The position numbers and the translations under genes are program-made. The notes below the pieces were generated by a model. The model saw only the letters and a list, made by a program, of their open reading frames with translations, ran no database searches and was not told where the DNA came from. Below, piece after piece: positions 1 through 7,910 of a DNA stretch of 64,000 nucleotides. How positions within the stretch are numbered: position 1 is the stretch's first letter; each line of letters begins with the position of its first letter. Where the stretch lies: the NCBI GenBank assembly GCA_029202985.1, contig CP119316.1:2170001-2234000 (forward strand). Reading direction: 5' to 3'. Source of the stretch: Candidatus Andeanibacterium colombiense (GTDB taxonomy: Bacteria; Pseudomonadota; Alphaproteobacteria; Sphingomonadales; Sphingomonadaceae).

Positions 1-161
1 TGATCGCGGGTGGAAATGAGCTCGAAAAGCAGGCGCTGCGGGTGCTCGAAGCTTTTGCAGACAGGCCGCATGTGTTCAATCTCGGCCACGGAATCGGCCA
101 GACCACGCCGGTCGCCCATGTCGAGCGGCTGTTGAGCATCGTGCGACAATGGAAGGGATGA
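1..161 (+). CDS. hemE: Uroporphyrinogen decarboxylase, C-terminal fragment
   Basis: The window opens inside this gene; the reading frame from base 3 gives about 52 residues and ends with TGA at 159-161. The tail carries the stretch FNLGHGI followed by TP and a V-x-x-L-x-x-V helix, which is the conserved C-terminal end of HemE. The enzyme decarboxylates uroporphyrinogen III to coproporphyrinogen III in cytosolic heme synthesis. The next gene, hemJ, acts later in the same pathway. In Caulobacter, hemE borders the replication origin, so this end of the window may be close to oriC (inference from synteny). The start and active site lie outside the window. Confidence 0.9.
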   Translation, partial: IAGGNELEKQALRVLEAFADRPHVFNLGHGIGQTTPVAHVERLLSIVRQWKG

Positions 162-192
162 TCTCGCCGCGCAAATCGCCTAGACGCGGGTG

Positions 193-636
193 ATGCAGGA
201 ATTCCTCTACATGATCTATTTCTGGCTCAAGGCCGGGCATATCTTGTTCGTGATCTTCTGGATGGCGGGGCTGTTCATGCTCCCGCGGTTCTTCGTCTAT
301 CACCAGGAATGCGAGCCGGATTCGCCCGAGAACGCCAAATGGATCGAGCGCGAGGCGCGGCTGATCCGGATCATCCTCAATCCGGCGATGATCATGGTCT
401 GGGTATTGGGGTTGCTGATGGCCTGGCATATCGGCGCTTTCAGCCAGGGCTGGTTCTTCGCCAAATTCGCGCTGGTGCTCGGCCTGTCAGGCTATCACGG
501 CTGGATGGCCGGTTACGCGAAGGCTTTGGCGCGGGGCGAACGCCGGCTCGATGGCCGCAAGCTGCGGATGCTCAACGAGGTTCCGGGGATCGCGGCGGCG
601 CTGATCGTGATCTTGGTGGTGATCAAACCCTTCTGA
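193..636 (+). CDS. hemJ: Protoporphyrinogen IX oxidase HemJ
   Basis: A 147-residue membrane protein with about four hydrophobic segments. It has the HemJ signature near its N terminus: a W-x-K-x-x-H block, then W-x-A-G-L-F-x-L-P-R-x-F-V-Y-H. The conserved histidine and lysine in that block are thought to bind heme or substrate. HemJ oxidises protoporphyrinogen IX to protoporphyrin IX and is the usual form in alphaproteobacteria. The ATG at 193 was chosen; a GTG codon sits directly before it at 190. It follows hemE by about 30 bases, consistent with a heme operon. Confidence 0.9.
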   Translation: MQEFLYMIYFWLKAGHILFVIFWMAGLFMLPRFFVYHQECEPDSPENAKWIEREARLIRIILNPAMIMVWVLGLLMAWHIGAFSQGWFFAKFALVLGLSGYHGWMAGYAKALARGERRLDGRKLRMLNEVPGIAAALIVILVVIKPF

Positions 637-673
637 TTTGCGGCAGGCCGACGCGACCGGCGGTGTTTGCGAA

Positions 674-702
674 TTGACGCAAGGCGTCGCCGCGCCTATT
701 TC
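674..702 (+). promoter_or_regulatory. Candidate sigma-70 promoter for rho
   Basis: TTGACG (674-679) and TATTTC (697-702) are separated by 17 bases, about 100 bases upstream of the rho start. The -35 box is near consensus and the -10 box is weak. The long leader fits the known autoregulation of rho in other bacteria, but no attenuator was demonstrated here. Confidence 0.4.
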
Positions 703-805
703 GGCTGCATCCGGCTGAGGCCGCCCAAGTGAGGCGCCAGGGTCCGCTTTCTCCAAGCCCAACAGACCCGCCGGCATCCCAACCCACATTCGAGTGGACG
801 AAAAC

Positions 806-2062
806 ATGCATTTGAAAGAACTGAAACAGCGGACGCCGGCCCAATTGGTCGAGATGGCCGAAGAATTCGAGGTCGAAGGCGCATCGACCCTGCGCCGTCA
901 GGATCTGATGTTCGCGATTCTCAAGGAAGTCGCGGACGACGGCGAGGAAATCCTCGGCATCGGGACGATCGAAGTGCTGCAGGACGGCTTCGGATTCCTC
1001 CGCAGCCCCGAGGCGAACTACCTCGCCGGCCCGGACGATATCTACGTTTCGCCCAATCAGGTCCGCAAATGGGGCCTGCGCACCGGCGACACGGTCGAAG
1101 GCGAGATTCGCGCGCCCAAGGACGGCGAGCGTTATTTCGCGCTGACCAAGCTGGTGAGCGTCAATTTCGACGATCCCGACGCGGTTCGTCATCGGACCAA
1201 TTTCGACAATCTGACCCCGCTCTACCCGGAGCAGCGCCTCAATCTCGATACCAGCGATCCGACGGTCAAGGACAAGTCGGCCCGAGTGATCGATTTGATC
1301 TCGCCGCAGGGCAAGGGTCAGCGCGCGCTGATCGTCGCACCGCCGCGCACCGGCAAGACCGTGCTGCTGCAGAATATCGCCAAGGCGATCACCGACAACC
1401 ATCCCGAAGTGTTCCTGCTGGTTCTGCTGGTCGATGAGCGGCCCGAGGAAGTCACCGACATGCAGCGTTCGGTGAAAGGCGAGGTAATTTCCTCGACCTT
1501 CGACGAGCCGGCTACGCGCCACGTGCAAGTCGCTGAAATGGTCATCGAAAAAGCCAAGCGTCTGGTCGAGCACAAGAAGGACGTGGTGATCCTGCTTGAT
1601 TCGATCACCCGCCTCGGCCGCGCCTATAACACGGTTGTGCCGAGCTCGGGCAAGGTCCTCACCGGCGGTGTCGACGCGAATGCGTTGCAGCGCCCGAAGC
1701 GGTTCTTCGGCGCCGCGCGTAACATCGAGGAAGGCGGTTCGCTCTCGATCATCGCGACCGCGCTGATCGATACCGGCAGCCGAATGGATGAAGTGATCTT
1801 CGAAGAGTTCAAGGGCACCGGTAACTCGGAAATCGTGCTTGACCGCAAGGTCGCCGACAAGCGGATCTTCCCGGCGCTCGACGTGGGCAAGAGTGGCACC
1901 CGCAAGGAGGAGCTGCTCGTCGCGAAGGATCAGCTCAGCAAGATGTGGGTCCTGCGCCGCATCCTGATGCAGATGGGCACGATCGATGCGATGGAATTCC
2001 TGCTCGACAAGATGAAGGATTCCAAGACCAACGAAGACTTCTTCGCGACGATGAACCAGTAG
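806..2062 (+). CDS. rho: Transcription termination factor Rho
   Basis: A 418-residue protein, almost the length of E. coli Rho (419). The N-terminal helical domain is followed by the RNA-binding cold-shock-like fold containing LQDGFGFLRS around residues 58-67. The ATPase core has Walker A APPRTGKT at 178-185 and Walker B VVILLD at 260-265, and the secondary RNA-binding region includes the SGKVLTGG segment near 281-288. Rho is the hexameric helicase that releases transcripts from RNA polymerase. The ATG at 806 is preferred over an in-frame GTG at 794 because the protein then begins MHLKELK, as in other alphaproteobacteria. A strong hairpin follows the stop codon. Confidence 0.97.
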   Translation: MHLKELKQRTPAQLVEMAEEFEVEGASTLRRQDLMFAILKEVADDGEEILGIGTIEVLQDGFGFLRSPEANYLAGPDDIYVSPNQVRKWGLRTGDTVEGEIRAPKDGERYFALTKLVSVNFDDPDAVRHRTNFDNLTPLYPEQRLNLDTSDPTVKDKSARVIDLISPQGKGQRALIVAPPRTGKTVLLQNIAKAITDNHPEVFLLVLLVDERPEEVTDMQRSVKGEVISSTFDEPATRHVQVAEMVIEKAKRLVEHKKDVVILLDSITRLGRAYNTVVPSSGKVLTGGVDANALQRPKRFFGAARNIEEGGSLSIIATALIDTGSRMDEVIFEEFKGTGNSEIVLDRKVADKRIFPALDVGKSGTRKEELLVAKDQLSKMWVLRRILMQMGTIDAMEFLLDKMKDSKTNEDFFATMNQ

Positions 2063-2091
2063 GTTCGGCGCGAGCCTATCAGAATGTGAAA

Positions 2092-2120
2092 GGGCGGGAG
2101 CGATCCCGCCCTTTTCGTTT
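2092..2120 (+). terminator. Rho-gene intrinsic terminator (bidirectional)
   Basis: GGGCGGGA (2092-2099) and TCCCGCCC (2104-2111) form a perfect 8-bp stem with a GCGA loop, followed by TTTTCGTTT. It lies between the convergent ends of rho and the dienelactone hydrolase gene. It could serve both, because A residues precede the stem on the + strand. Confidence 0.85.
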
Positions 2121-2819
2121 TCAGCCGAGGTGCTCGGCAAAGAATTCGCGTGTGCGCGAATCCGCCAGTTGCGCGCCGTCCTCGTCCCTGCGGTTGCCCG
2201 AAGCGGCAGCGAAGCCGTGGTCGAGGCCGGGGTAGTCGTGCAGCGTGACCCGCGGGTGATTGTCGAAGGTGCCGTGGATCGCGGCCTGGGCGTCCGGGCC
2301 GACGAAATGATCGGCGGTCGGGATGTGGAGCATCAGCGGCTGGGCGATCGCATGGGCTTCGCCGAGCATCTGGTCGATCATCACCCCGTAATAGCCGACG
2401 CTCGCATCCGCATCGGTGCGGGTCGCGACCATATAGGCGAGCCGCCCGCCGAGGCAGAAGCCGACCGCGCCCACCTTGTCGACGCCTTCTTCTCGGCGGA
2501 TGAATTTGATCAGCGCCTCGATATCCTCGACCCCATCGTCGGCCGAGAACTGGCCCATGTTGGCGAAGGCTTGGTGAAGTTCGGTTTCGACATCGGGATC
2601 GAGTTCGACGCCCGGAGCGAAGCGCCAGAACAGGTCGGGTGCGAAGGCGAGGTAACCTTGGGCCGCCCAGTCTTCCACCTTCGTGGCGATCCCCGGGTTA
2701 ACGCCGAAGATTTCCGGAATCACGATGATCGCGGCGCGGGGGGTTCCTTCGGGCGCCGCGCGATAGGCGGGGATGGCACCCTTGCCGGCAAGTGCGGGAA
2801 TGGCGATGTTGGTCGGCAT
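2121..2819 (-). CDS. Dienelactone hydrolase family protein
   Basis: A 232-residue alpha/beta hydrolase. The catalytic triad of dienelactone hydrolase is visible at nearly the positions known from Pseudomonas: Cys122 in GFCLGG, Asp170 and His201 in DHGFA. The accessory glutamate in PEIFG is residue 36. The family hydrolyses lactones or related esters such as carboxymethylenebutenolide. No aromatic-degradation genes are adjacent, so the true substrate is unknown. There is no signal peptide, so the protein is probably cytosolic. It stands alone on the minus strand and shares a terminator with rho. Confidence 0.88.
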   Translation of the reverse strand: MPTNIAIPALAGKGAIPAYRAAPEGTPRAAIIVIPEIFGVNPGIATKVEDWAAQGYLAFAPDLFWRFAPGVELDPDVETELHQAFANMGQFSADDGVEDIEALIKFIRREEGVDKVGAVGFCLGGRLAYMVATRTDADASVGYYGVMIDQMLGEAHAIAQPLMLHIPTADHFVGPDAQAAIHGTFDNHPRVTLHDYPGLDHGFAAASGNRRDEDGAQLADSRTREFFAEHLG

Positions 2820-2959
2820 GGCTGGAAATCCTCTCGCGGTGACAGCTTCGGCCTAGGTTATGTCGCGCCGGTGGACTTTGCCAATGCCCTGTGACAGCCT
2901 TGCAACCATCGCCTGAACGCACCACTTCGGGTTTGGGGCGCAGGCCGGGGAGCCAGACA

Positions 2960-3229
2960 ATGAAGGTCAATATCGAGTTCGATTGCACGCCCGAGGAAGC
3001 GCGCCGCTTCATGGGCCTGCCCGATGTCGAGAAGGCCAACAAGGTCTATATCGACGCGATCGCTAAGGCGATGGGCGGGGTGTCGAGTGTCGACCAGCTG
3101 CAGGAATACGCCAAGAACCTCGCGCCGATGGGCCAGTTCGGTCTGAAGATGTTCCAGAACTTTCTCGATAGCGGCAATGCCTTCGCCGAGGGCACCAAGA
3201 CTGGCGGATCCAAGTCCCAGGAAGACTGA
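2960..3229 (+). CDS. DUF6489-type small protein
   Basis: An 89-residue acidic protein beginning MKVNIEFDCTPEEARRF and continuing with a G-L-P-D-V-E segment. I recognise this as the small alphaproteobacterial family with a conserved C-T-P-E-E-A-R motif (DUF6489). The C-terminal half has an amphipathic helix similar to phasin-like or poly-granule-associated proteins, but no function can be assigned. The ATG at 2960 was chosen over an upstream alternative because the family starts here. It lies 60 bases before mnmE on the same strand. Confidence 0.7.
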   Translation: MKVNIEFDCTPEEARRFMGLPDVEKANKVYIDAIAKAMGGVSSVDQLQEYAKNLAPMGQFGLKMFQNFLDSGNAFAEGTKTGGSKSQED

Positions 3230-3289
3230 TGCCCGGCCTATGATGCGGGGGTCCTGACGGACCCGCGTCGATGCGCTAACAGCTTTCCC

Positions 3290-4564
3290 ATGGATACGAT
3301 TTTCGCCCTGTCGAGCGGTCCCCCCCCGGCCGCCATTGCGGTCGTTCGGATCAGCGGCGCTTCGGCGCGCGCTGCCTTAAACGTGGTCGCCGGGGGAATA
3401 CCCGAGCCGCGTCGCGCGAGCGTGAGATTGCTGCGGGACGCAGATGGGGCCTTGCTCGACCGGGCGCTGGTGATGTGGTTTCCTGGGCCCGCGACCGCGA
3501 CGGGCGAGGATCTTGCGGAATTACATCTGCATGGTGGCCGCGCGGTGGTGGCGGGGATCGAAGCGGCGCTGGCAGCACTGCCGGGACTTCGCCGGGCCGA
3601 GCCGGGCGAGTTCACCCGCCGTGCTTTTGCGAACGGCCGGATCGACCTTGCGGAAGCCGAAGGGCTGGCGGATTTGCTCGCGGCAGAGACCGAGCTGCAA
3701 CGGCGGGCGGCGCTCGATATGGCGGGCGGGGCGCTGTCGCGTCAGGTCGATGGCTGGAGGGGGCGATTGCTGCTCCAGTCGGCGGCACTCGAGGCAGTGC
3801 TGGATTTTGCCGATGAAGACGATGTCGGGGCTTTGCCCGCGCAATTCATGGCGGATGTGGCGGCTCTGCGCGGCGAGATCGTGGCTGCGCTGGCCGCTCC
3901 GCATGCGGAACTGCTACGCGAGGGCTTCCGGGTGGTTTTGGCCGGCCCGCCGAATGCCGGAAAATCGACGCTTTTCAACGCATTGGTCGAAAGTGAGGCG
4001 GCAATCACCGCGTCCACTGCCGGGACCACCCGGGATGTGCTGGTACGCCCGGTAGCATTGACAGGAGTGCCGTTCAGTTTCGTCGATACCGCCGGTTTAC
4101 GGGACGAGGGCGCGGGAGAGATCGAAGCGATCGGGATAGCGCGGGCGCAGGCAGAGCTGGAACGCGCCGACCTGGTCTTGTGGCTGGGAGCGGAAGGTTC
4201 GGGTCCGGCGCAGGCATGGGAGATCGAAGCCCAGATCGACCGCCCGGACCATCGCGGCAAGGCGCGCCCGGATGCGCGCGTCTCCGGCGTGACGGGTGAA
4301 GGCCTAGGCGAGCTCAAGCGCAAGCTTGTAGCCTTCGCTATGCAGGCGATGCCCAAGCCCGGTGCAGCCGCACTCAACGGCAGGCAAAGAGCACTGCTGA
4401 GCGATGCAACGGAGGCGTTGGCCGATGTCGCTTCGCAGCCTGACCCGCTCCTGCTTGCCGAGCATTTGCGCATTGCGCGCGTTGCCTTCGATCGCCTTAC
4501 CGGGCGCGCGGCGACGGAGGACGTGCTCGACACCCTGTTTGGGCGCTTCTGTATCGGAAAGTGA
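3290..4564 (+). CDS. mnmE: tRNA modification GTPase MnmE
   Basis: A 424-residue protein, shorter than E. coli MnmE (454). The N-terminal formyl-THF-binding domain opens with DTIFALSSG. The GTPase domain shows G1 GPPNAGKS at 219-226, G2 TTRDV near 246, G3 DTAG at 266-269 and a G5-like SGVTGEG near 332-338. The C terminus ends in the catalytic C-I-G-K motif. With MnmG it makes the carboxymethylaminomethyl group on wobble uridine 34. The expected G4 motif N-K-x-D is replaced by A-Q-I-D near residue 314, which should weaken guanine recognition. A parS-like site starts exactly at the stop codon. Confidence 0.95.
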   Translation: MDTIFALSSGPPPAAIAVVRISGASARAALNVVAGGIPEPRRASVRLLRDADGALLDRALVMWFPGPATATGEDLAELHLHGGRAVVAGIEAALAALPGLRRAEPGEFTRRAFANGRIDLAEAEGLADLLAAETELQRRAALDMAGGALSRQVDGWRGRLLLQSAALEAVLDFADEDDVGALPAQFMADVAALRGEIVAALAAPHAELLREGFRVVLAGPPNAGKSTLFNALVESEAAITASTAGTTRDVLVRPVALTGVPFSFVDTAGLRDEGAGEIEAIGIARAQAELERADLVLWLGAEGSGPAQAWEIEAQIDRPDHRGKARPDARVSGVTGEGLGELKRKLVAFAMQAMPKPGAAALNGRQRALLSDATEALADVASQPDPLLLAEHLRIARVAFDRLTGRAATEDVLDTLFGRFCIGK

Positions 4565-4580
4565 TGTTCCACGTGAAACA
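4565..4580. other. parS-like site 1 (mnmE-mnmG junction)
   Basis: TGTTCCACGTGAAACA differs at one base from the parS consensus TGTTTCACGTGAAACA bound by ParB. It starts one base after the mnmE stop codon and lies 55 bases before the chosen mnmG start. parB is about 3.3 kb downstream. Confidence 0.85.
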
Positions 4581-4634
4581 TTCACCCGCGCTCTAGGCTT
4601 TGACCCAAATCGCCGCTTTCTGTATCGGGCGCCG

Positions 4635-6485
4635 ATGGAGAGCTTCGACATCCTGGTTGTTGGCGGCGGTCATGCCGGGTGCGAAGCGGCTGCGGTCGCC
4701 GCGCGGATGGGCGCGCGCACCGGGCTGGTGAGTTTCGATCTCGCGGCGATTGGCGCAATGAGCTGCAATCCGGCGATCGGCGGGCTCGGCAAGGGCCATC
4801 TGGTGCGCGAGGTCGATGCCTTCGATGGATTGATCGGCCGCGCGGCTGATGCGGCGGCAATCCATTACCGGATGCTCAATCGTTCAAAGGGCAGTGCCGT
4901 GTGGGGCCCGCGGATCCAGGCGGATCGCGCATTGTTCAAGGCGGCGATCCAGCGAATGATCGCGGCACAAGACAATCTCGAGGCGATCGAAGGCGAGGCG
5001 GCGGAGCTTATTCTTGAGGGCGGACGCGCCCGCGGGCTGGTGCTGGCCGATGGGAGCAGGCTCTTCGCGCAGGCGGTAATCCTGTGTACCGGCACATTTT
5101 TGGGGGGCACGCTGTTTCGCGGCAAGGAGCGGTTGGTTGGCGGGCGGATCGGCGAGGCGTCGGCGCAGCGGCTCGCGGCGCAATTGCGGGAAGCCGTGTT
5201 GCCGATGGCGCGGCTCAAGACCGGAACGCCGCCGAGGCTCGACGGGCGGACGATTGATTGGGCGAGGCTGGACGAGCAACCCGGCGATGTCGAACAATGG
5301 ACGATGTCACCGCTCACCGTGAAACGGATTAACCCGCAGCTGTTCTGTGCGATCACGCGGACTAATCCCAACAGCCATGAGGTCATCCGCCGCAACCTGC
5401 ATCGCTCGCCGCTGTTCACCGGCGCGATCGATGCGCGGGGGCCGCGCTATTGCCCGTCGATCGAGGACAAGATCCACCGCTTCGCCGACCGCGACGGCCA
5501 TCAGGTATTTCTTGAACCCGAGGGTCTGGCCACGCCGCTGGTCTATCCAAACGGCATCAGCACCTCCCTCCCGGCGGATGTCCAACTGGAGATGCTGCGC
5601 ACGATGGAAGGGCTGGAGCGGGTGGAGATGGCTGTCCCCGGCTACGCGGTCGAATATGACCACATAGATCCGCGCGCGTTGCGCCCCACGCTGGAATTGC
5701 GCGCAATACCCGGCCTGTACTGCGGCGGCCAAATCAATGGGACCACCGGCTATGAGGAAGCCGCGGCGCAGGGTCTGCTTGCGGGGATGCATGCGGCGGC
5801 CGCCGTTGTTTCACGTGAAACACCGGCGCTCGACCGGGCGAACTCCTATATGGCTGTCATGGTTGACGATCTGACACTGCAAGGAGTGAGTGAACCTTAC
5901 CGTATGCTCACCGCTCGCGCGGAATACCGATTGAGGCTTCGGGCAAACAACGCCGCTACGCGGCTGACGCCCTTGGCGATCGCGGCGGGCTGCGTTGGCG
6001 AAACACGCCAAAGCTGTTTCGAGCATCGCGAAAACGAGCGCGCGGAGTGGCAAGGGGTTTTCGATAGCGAGATTCCCGCCTCCGAACTGGCCGCTCAGGG
6101 TCTCCCCGTGCGCGAGCATGGCCGTCGTTCGATACGCGAATGGTTACGGTTTGGCGGTGTCGAACTTGCCGACCTCGCCGGTTGGCTGCCCGATGGGCTC
6201 GATCCATCTTCCGAAACCGCATCGGAGCTGGCGGAGGACGCCGCCTACGCGCCCTATCTTGCGCGGCAGGACGCCGAGTTGAGGGATTTGCGCGCGAGCG
6301 AGGCGGTTCCGCTCGAGCAGGGTTTCCCCTTTACGGCCGTGCCCGGCCTGTCCCGCGAGATGGTCGAGCGGCTTGAGGCGGCGCGGCCGGCGACGCTTTC
6401 GGCCGCAGGGCGCATCCCGGGCATCACCCCCGCCGCGCTGGCGGCGTTGCTGGTTTATGCGCGGCGGATCGAGCAAGCCGCGTGA
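4635..6485 (+). CDS. mnmG: tRNA uridine 5-carboxymethylaminomethyl modification enzyme MnmG
   Basis: A 616-residue FAD-binding protein, close to E. coli MnmG (629). The dinucleotide-binding motif VVGGGHAGCEAA lies at residues 7-18, followed by SCNPAIGG, and the catalytic-cysteine region includes CGGQINGTTGYEEAA. MnmG works with MnmE in a complex that modifies U34 of several tRNAs. The ATG at 4635 fits the family N terminus (MESFDILVVGGG); an upstream open frame overlapping mnmE is rejected. The V-S-R-E-T segment is encoded by a perfect parS site. The stop overlaps the rsmG start (GTGA), indicating translational coupling. Confidence 0.96.
   Translation: MESFDILVVGGGHAGCEAAAVAARMGARTGLVSFDLAAIGAMSCNPAIGGLGKGHLVREVDAFDGLIGRAADAAAIHYRMLNRSKGSAVWGPRIQADRALFKAAIQRMIAAQDNLEAIEGEAAELILEGGRARGLVLADGSRLFAQAVILCTGTFLGGTLFRGKERLVGGRIGEASAQRLAAQLREAVLPMARLKTGTPPRLDGRTIDWARLDEQPGDVEQWTMSPLTVKRINPQLFCAITRTNPNSHEVIRRNLHRSPLFTGAIDARGPRYCPSIEDKIHRFADRDGHQVFLEPEGLATPLVYPNGISTSLPADVQLEMLRTMEGLERVEMAVPGYAVEYDHIDPRALRPTLELRAIPGLYCGGQINGTTGYEEAAAQGLLAGMHAAAAVVSRETPALDRANSYMAVMVDDLTLQGVSEPYRMLTARAEYRLRLRANNAATRLTPLAIAAGCVGETRQSCFEHRENERAEWQGVFDSEIPASELAAQGLPVREHGRRSIREWLRFGGVELADLAGWLPDGLDPSSETASELAEDAAYAPYLARQDAELRDLRASEAVPLEQGFPFTAVPGLSREMVERLEAARPATLSAAGRIPGITPAALAALLVYARRIEQAA
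5807..5822. other. parS site 2 (perfect consensus, inside mnmG)
   Basis: TGTTTCACGTGAAACA matches the 16-bp parS palindrome at every base. It lies within the mnmG coding sequence and is read there as V-S-R-E-T. parA begins about 1.3 kb downstream. Confidence 0.95.
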
Positions 6486-7120
6486 TCACCAGCGAAGAAC
6501 AGGCTCGCGCTTTTATCGCGCAGCATGCCGATGCACCGGCATTGGAACGCCTCGACCGCCTGGTGGATTTGCTGGCGGCTGAAAACGCTGATCAGAACCT
6601 GATCGCCGCCGCGACGCTTCCGCTCGTATGGCAGCGCCATCTGGCCGATTCGGCGCAGCTCCTTACCCAAGTTCCACGCGGAACATCGGATCCCGGTCCC
6701 TGGTTGGATCTCGGGACCGGAGCGGGCTTCCCGGGGCTGGTGATCTCCGCATTGCGGCCTGAGTGGGATGTTCGGCTGGTCGAATCACGCCGGCGGCGAT
6801 GCGAATGGCTTGAGCGGGCGCGAATCGCCCTTCGCCTGGATCGCTGCAGGGTCGTCGCCGCGCGCCTTGAGGTGGTCGAAAGTTTTGCTGCCGGGGTCAT
6901 TTCGGCACGGGCCTTTGCGCCGCTCCCAAAACTCCTGGACCTGTCCACGCGTTTTTCCACGGCACGGACTCTTTGGTTGTTGCCCAAGGGCAGGTCGGCG
7001 GCGCAGGAACTGGTTTCCTTGCCCGAATCGAAGCGCCGCCTGTTCCACGTGGAACAATCTCTGACGGATCCCGATGCGGGTATCGTCGTCGGACGGCTCG
7101 CGACGGGGCAAAAAGACTGA
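6482..7120 (+). CDS. rsmG: 16S rRNA (guanine-527-N7)-methyltransferase RsmG
   Basis: A 212-residue class I methyltransferase with the SAM-binding motif LDLGTGAGFPG near residues 75-85, and the RsmG feature of a long N-terminal helical region before it. It methylates G527 of 16S rRNA. It starts with GTG overlapping the mnmG stop by four bases. Two parS-like sequences lie inside the gene: a degenerate one at 6670 and a perfect palindrome at 7041, the latter read as L-F-H-V-E-Q near the C terminus. The mnmG-rsmG-parA-parB order is classical for origin-proximal chromosome. Confidence 0.95.
   Translation: MITSEEQARAFIAQHADAPALERLDRLVDLLAAENADQNLIAAATLPLVWQRHLADSAQLLTQVPRGTSDPGPWLDLGTGAGFPGLVISALRPEWDVRLVESRRRRCEWLERARIALRLDRCRVVAARLEVVESFAAGVISARAFAPLPKLLDLSTRFSTARTLWLLPKGRSAAQELVSLPESKRRLFHVEQSLTDPDAGIVVGRLATGQKD
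6670..6685. other. Degenerate parS-like sequence
   Basis: AGTTCCACGCGGAACA differs from the parS consensus at four positions, and its centre (ACGC) breaks the palindrome. The arms GTTCC and GGAAC are intact and it lies between two better sites, so it may be a weak or decayed ParB site. Confidence 0.4.
7041..7056. other. parS site 3 (perfect palindrome, 3' end of rsmG)
   Basis: TGTTCCACGTGGAACA is a perfect 16-bp palindrome that differs from the consensus only by a symmetric pair of substitutions (positions 5 and 12). It lies in the rsmG coding sequence, 78 bases before the parA start. Confidence 0.85.
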
Positions 7121-7133
7121 AAAGGGGCAAAGC

Positions 7134-7910
7134 GTGATCTGTATCGCCATTGCGAACCAGAAGGGCGGAGTTGGTAAGACGACAACCGCGATCAATATGG
7201 CCACGGCCATGGCCGCGACCGGCTGGAGGACCCTGCTCATCGACCTAGATCCGCAGGGCAATGCCTCGACCGGCACCGGAATCGAAAGTGCGCGGCGGAC
7301 CGTGTCGAGCTACGAACTGCTGCGCGGCGAGGCGACGGTGGCCGAAGCCCTCGTCCACAGCAACATTCCCGGGCTCGATGTGATCCCGGCTACCGTCGAT
7401 CTGAGCGGGGCCGAGATCGAACTGATCGATTTCGAGGATCGTTCGGGACGGCTGCGTGCGGCACTGGCCGGCTATCATGGTCATGACGTGTGCTTCATCG
7501 ATTGCCCGCCATCACTCGGCCTGTTGACGCTCAATGCGCTGACCGCGGCGGATACGCTGCTGGTGCCGCTGCAATGCGAATTCTTCGCGCTCGAAGGGCT
7601 GAGTCAGCTGCTGCAGACGGTGGAGAAGGTCCAGCAGATGTTCAATTCCGACCTCGGCATCGTCGGTGTCGCGCTGACGATGTTCGACCGGCGCAACCGT
7701 CTGACCGACCAGGTCGCCGACGACGTCCGGGGCTGCCTCGGCAACCTGGTGTTCGAAGCGGTGATCCCACGCAATGTGCGCTTGTCCGAAGCGCCGAGCC
7801 ATGGGCTGCCGGCGCTGATCTACGATCATGCGTGCAGTGGCAGCCGCGCCTATATGGCGTTGGCGCGCGAGCTGATCGGTCGCCTGCCCGAGCGGAGGAA
7901 AGCGGCATGA
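7134..7910 (+). CDS. parA: Chromosome partitioning ATPase ParA
   Basis: A 258-residue deviant-Walker ATPase. The motif KGGVGKTT is at residues 10-17 with the signature lysine, and DLDPQGN follows at 37-43. ParA dimerises with ATP on the nucleoid and moves ParB-parS complexes apart. The GTG at 7134 was chosen because it places ICIAIANQKGG at the N terminus as in the family, and a purine-rich AAGGGG sequence precedes it. The stop overlaps the parB start as ATGA, so the two are translationally coupled. Confidence 0.96.
   Translation: MICIAIANQKGGVGKTTTAINMATAMAATGWRTLLIDLDPQGNASTGTGIESARRTVSSYELLRGEATVAEALVHSNIPGLDVIPATVDLSGAEIELIDFEDRSGRLRAALAGYHGHDVCFIDCPPSLGLLTLNALTAADTLLVPLQCEFFALEGLSQLLQTVEKVQQMFNSDLGIVGVALTMFDRRNRLTDQVADDVRGCLGNLVFEAVIPRNVRLSEAPSHGLPALIYDHACSGSRAYMALARELIGRLPERRKAA

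Noticed and set aside
623..2140. 505-codon minus-strand open frame opposite rho
   Set aside because: It is a shadow of the rho reading frame; the rho protein matches its family along its whole length.
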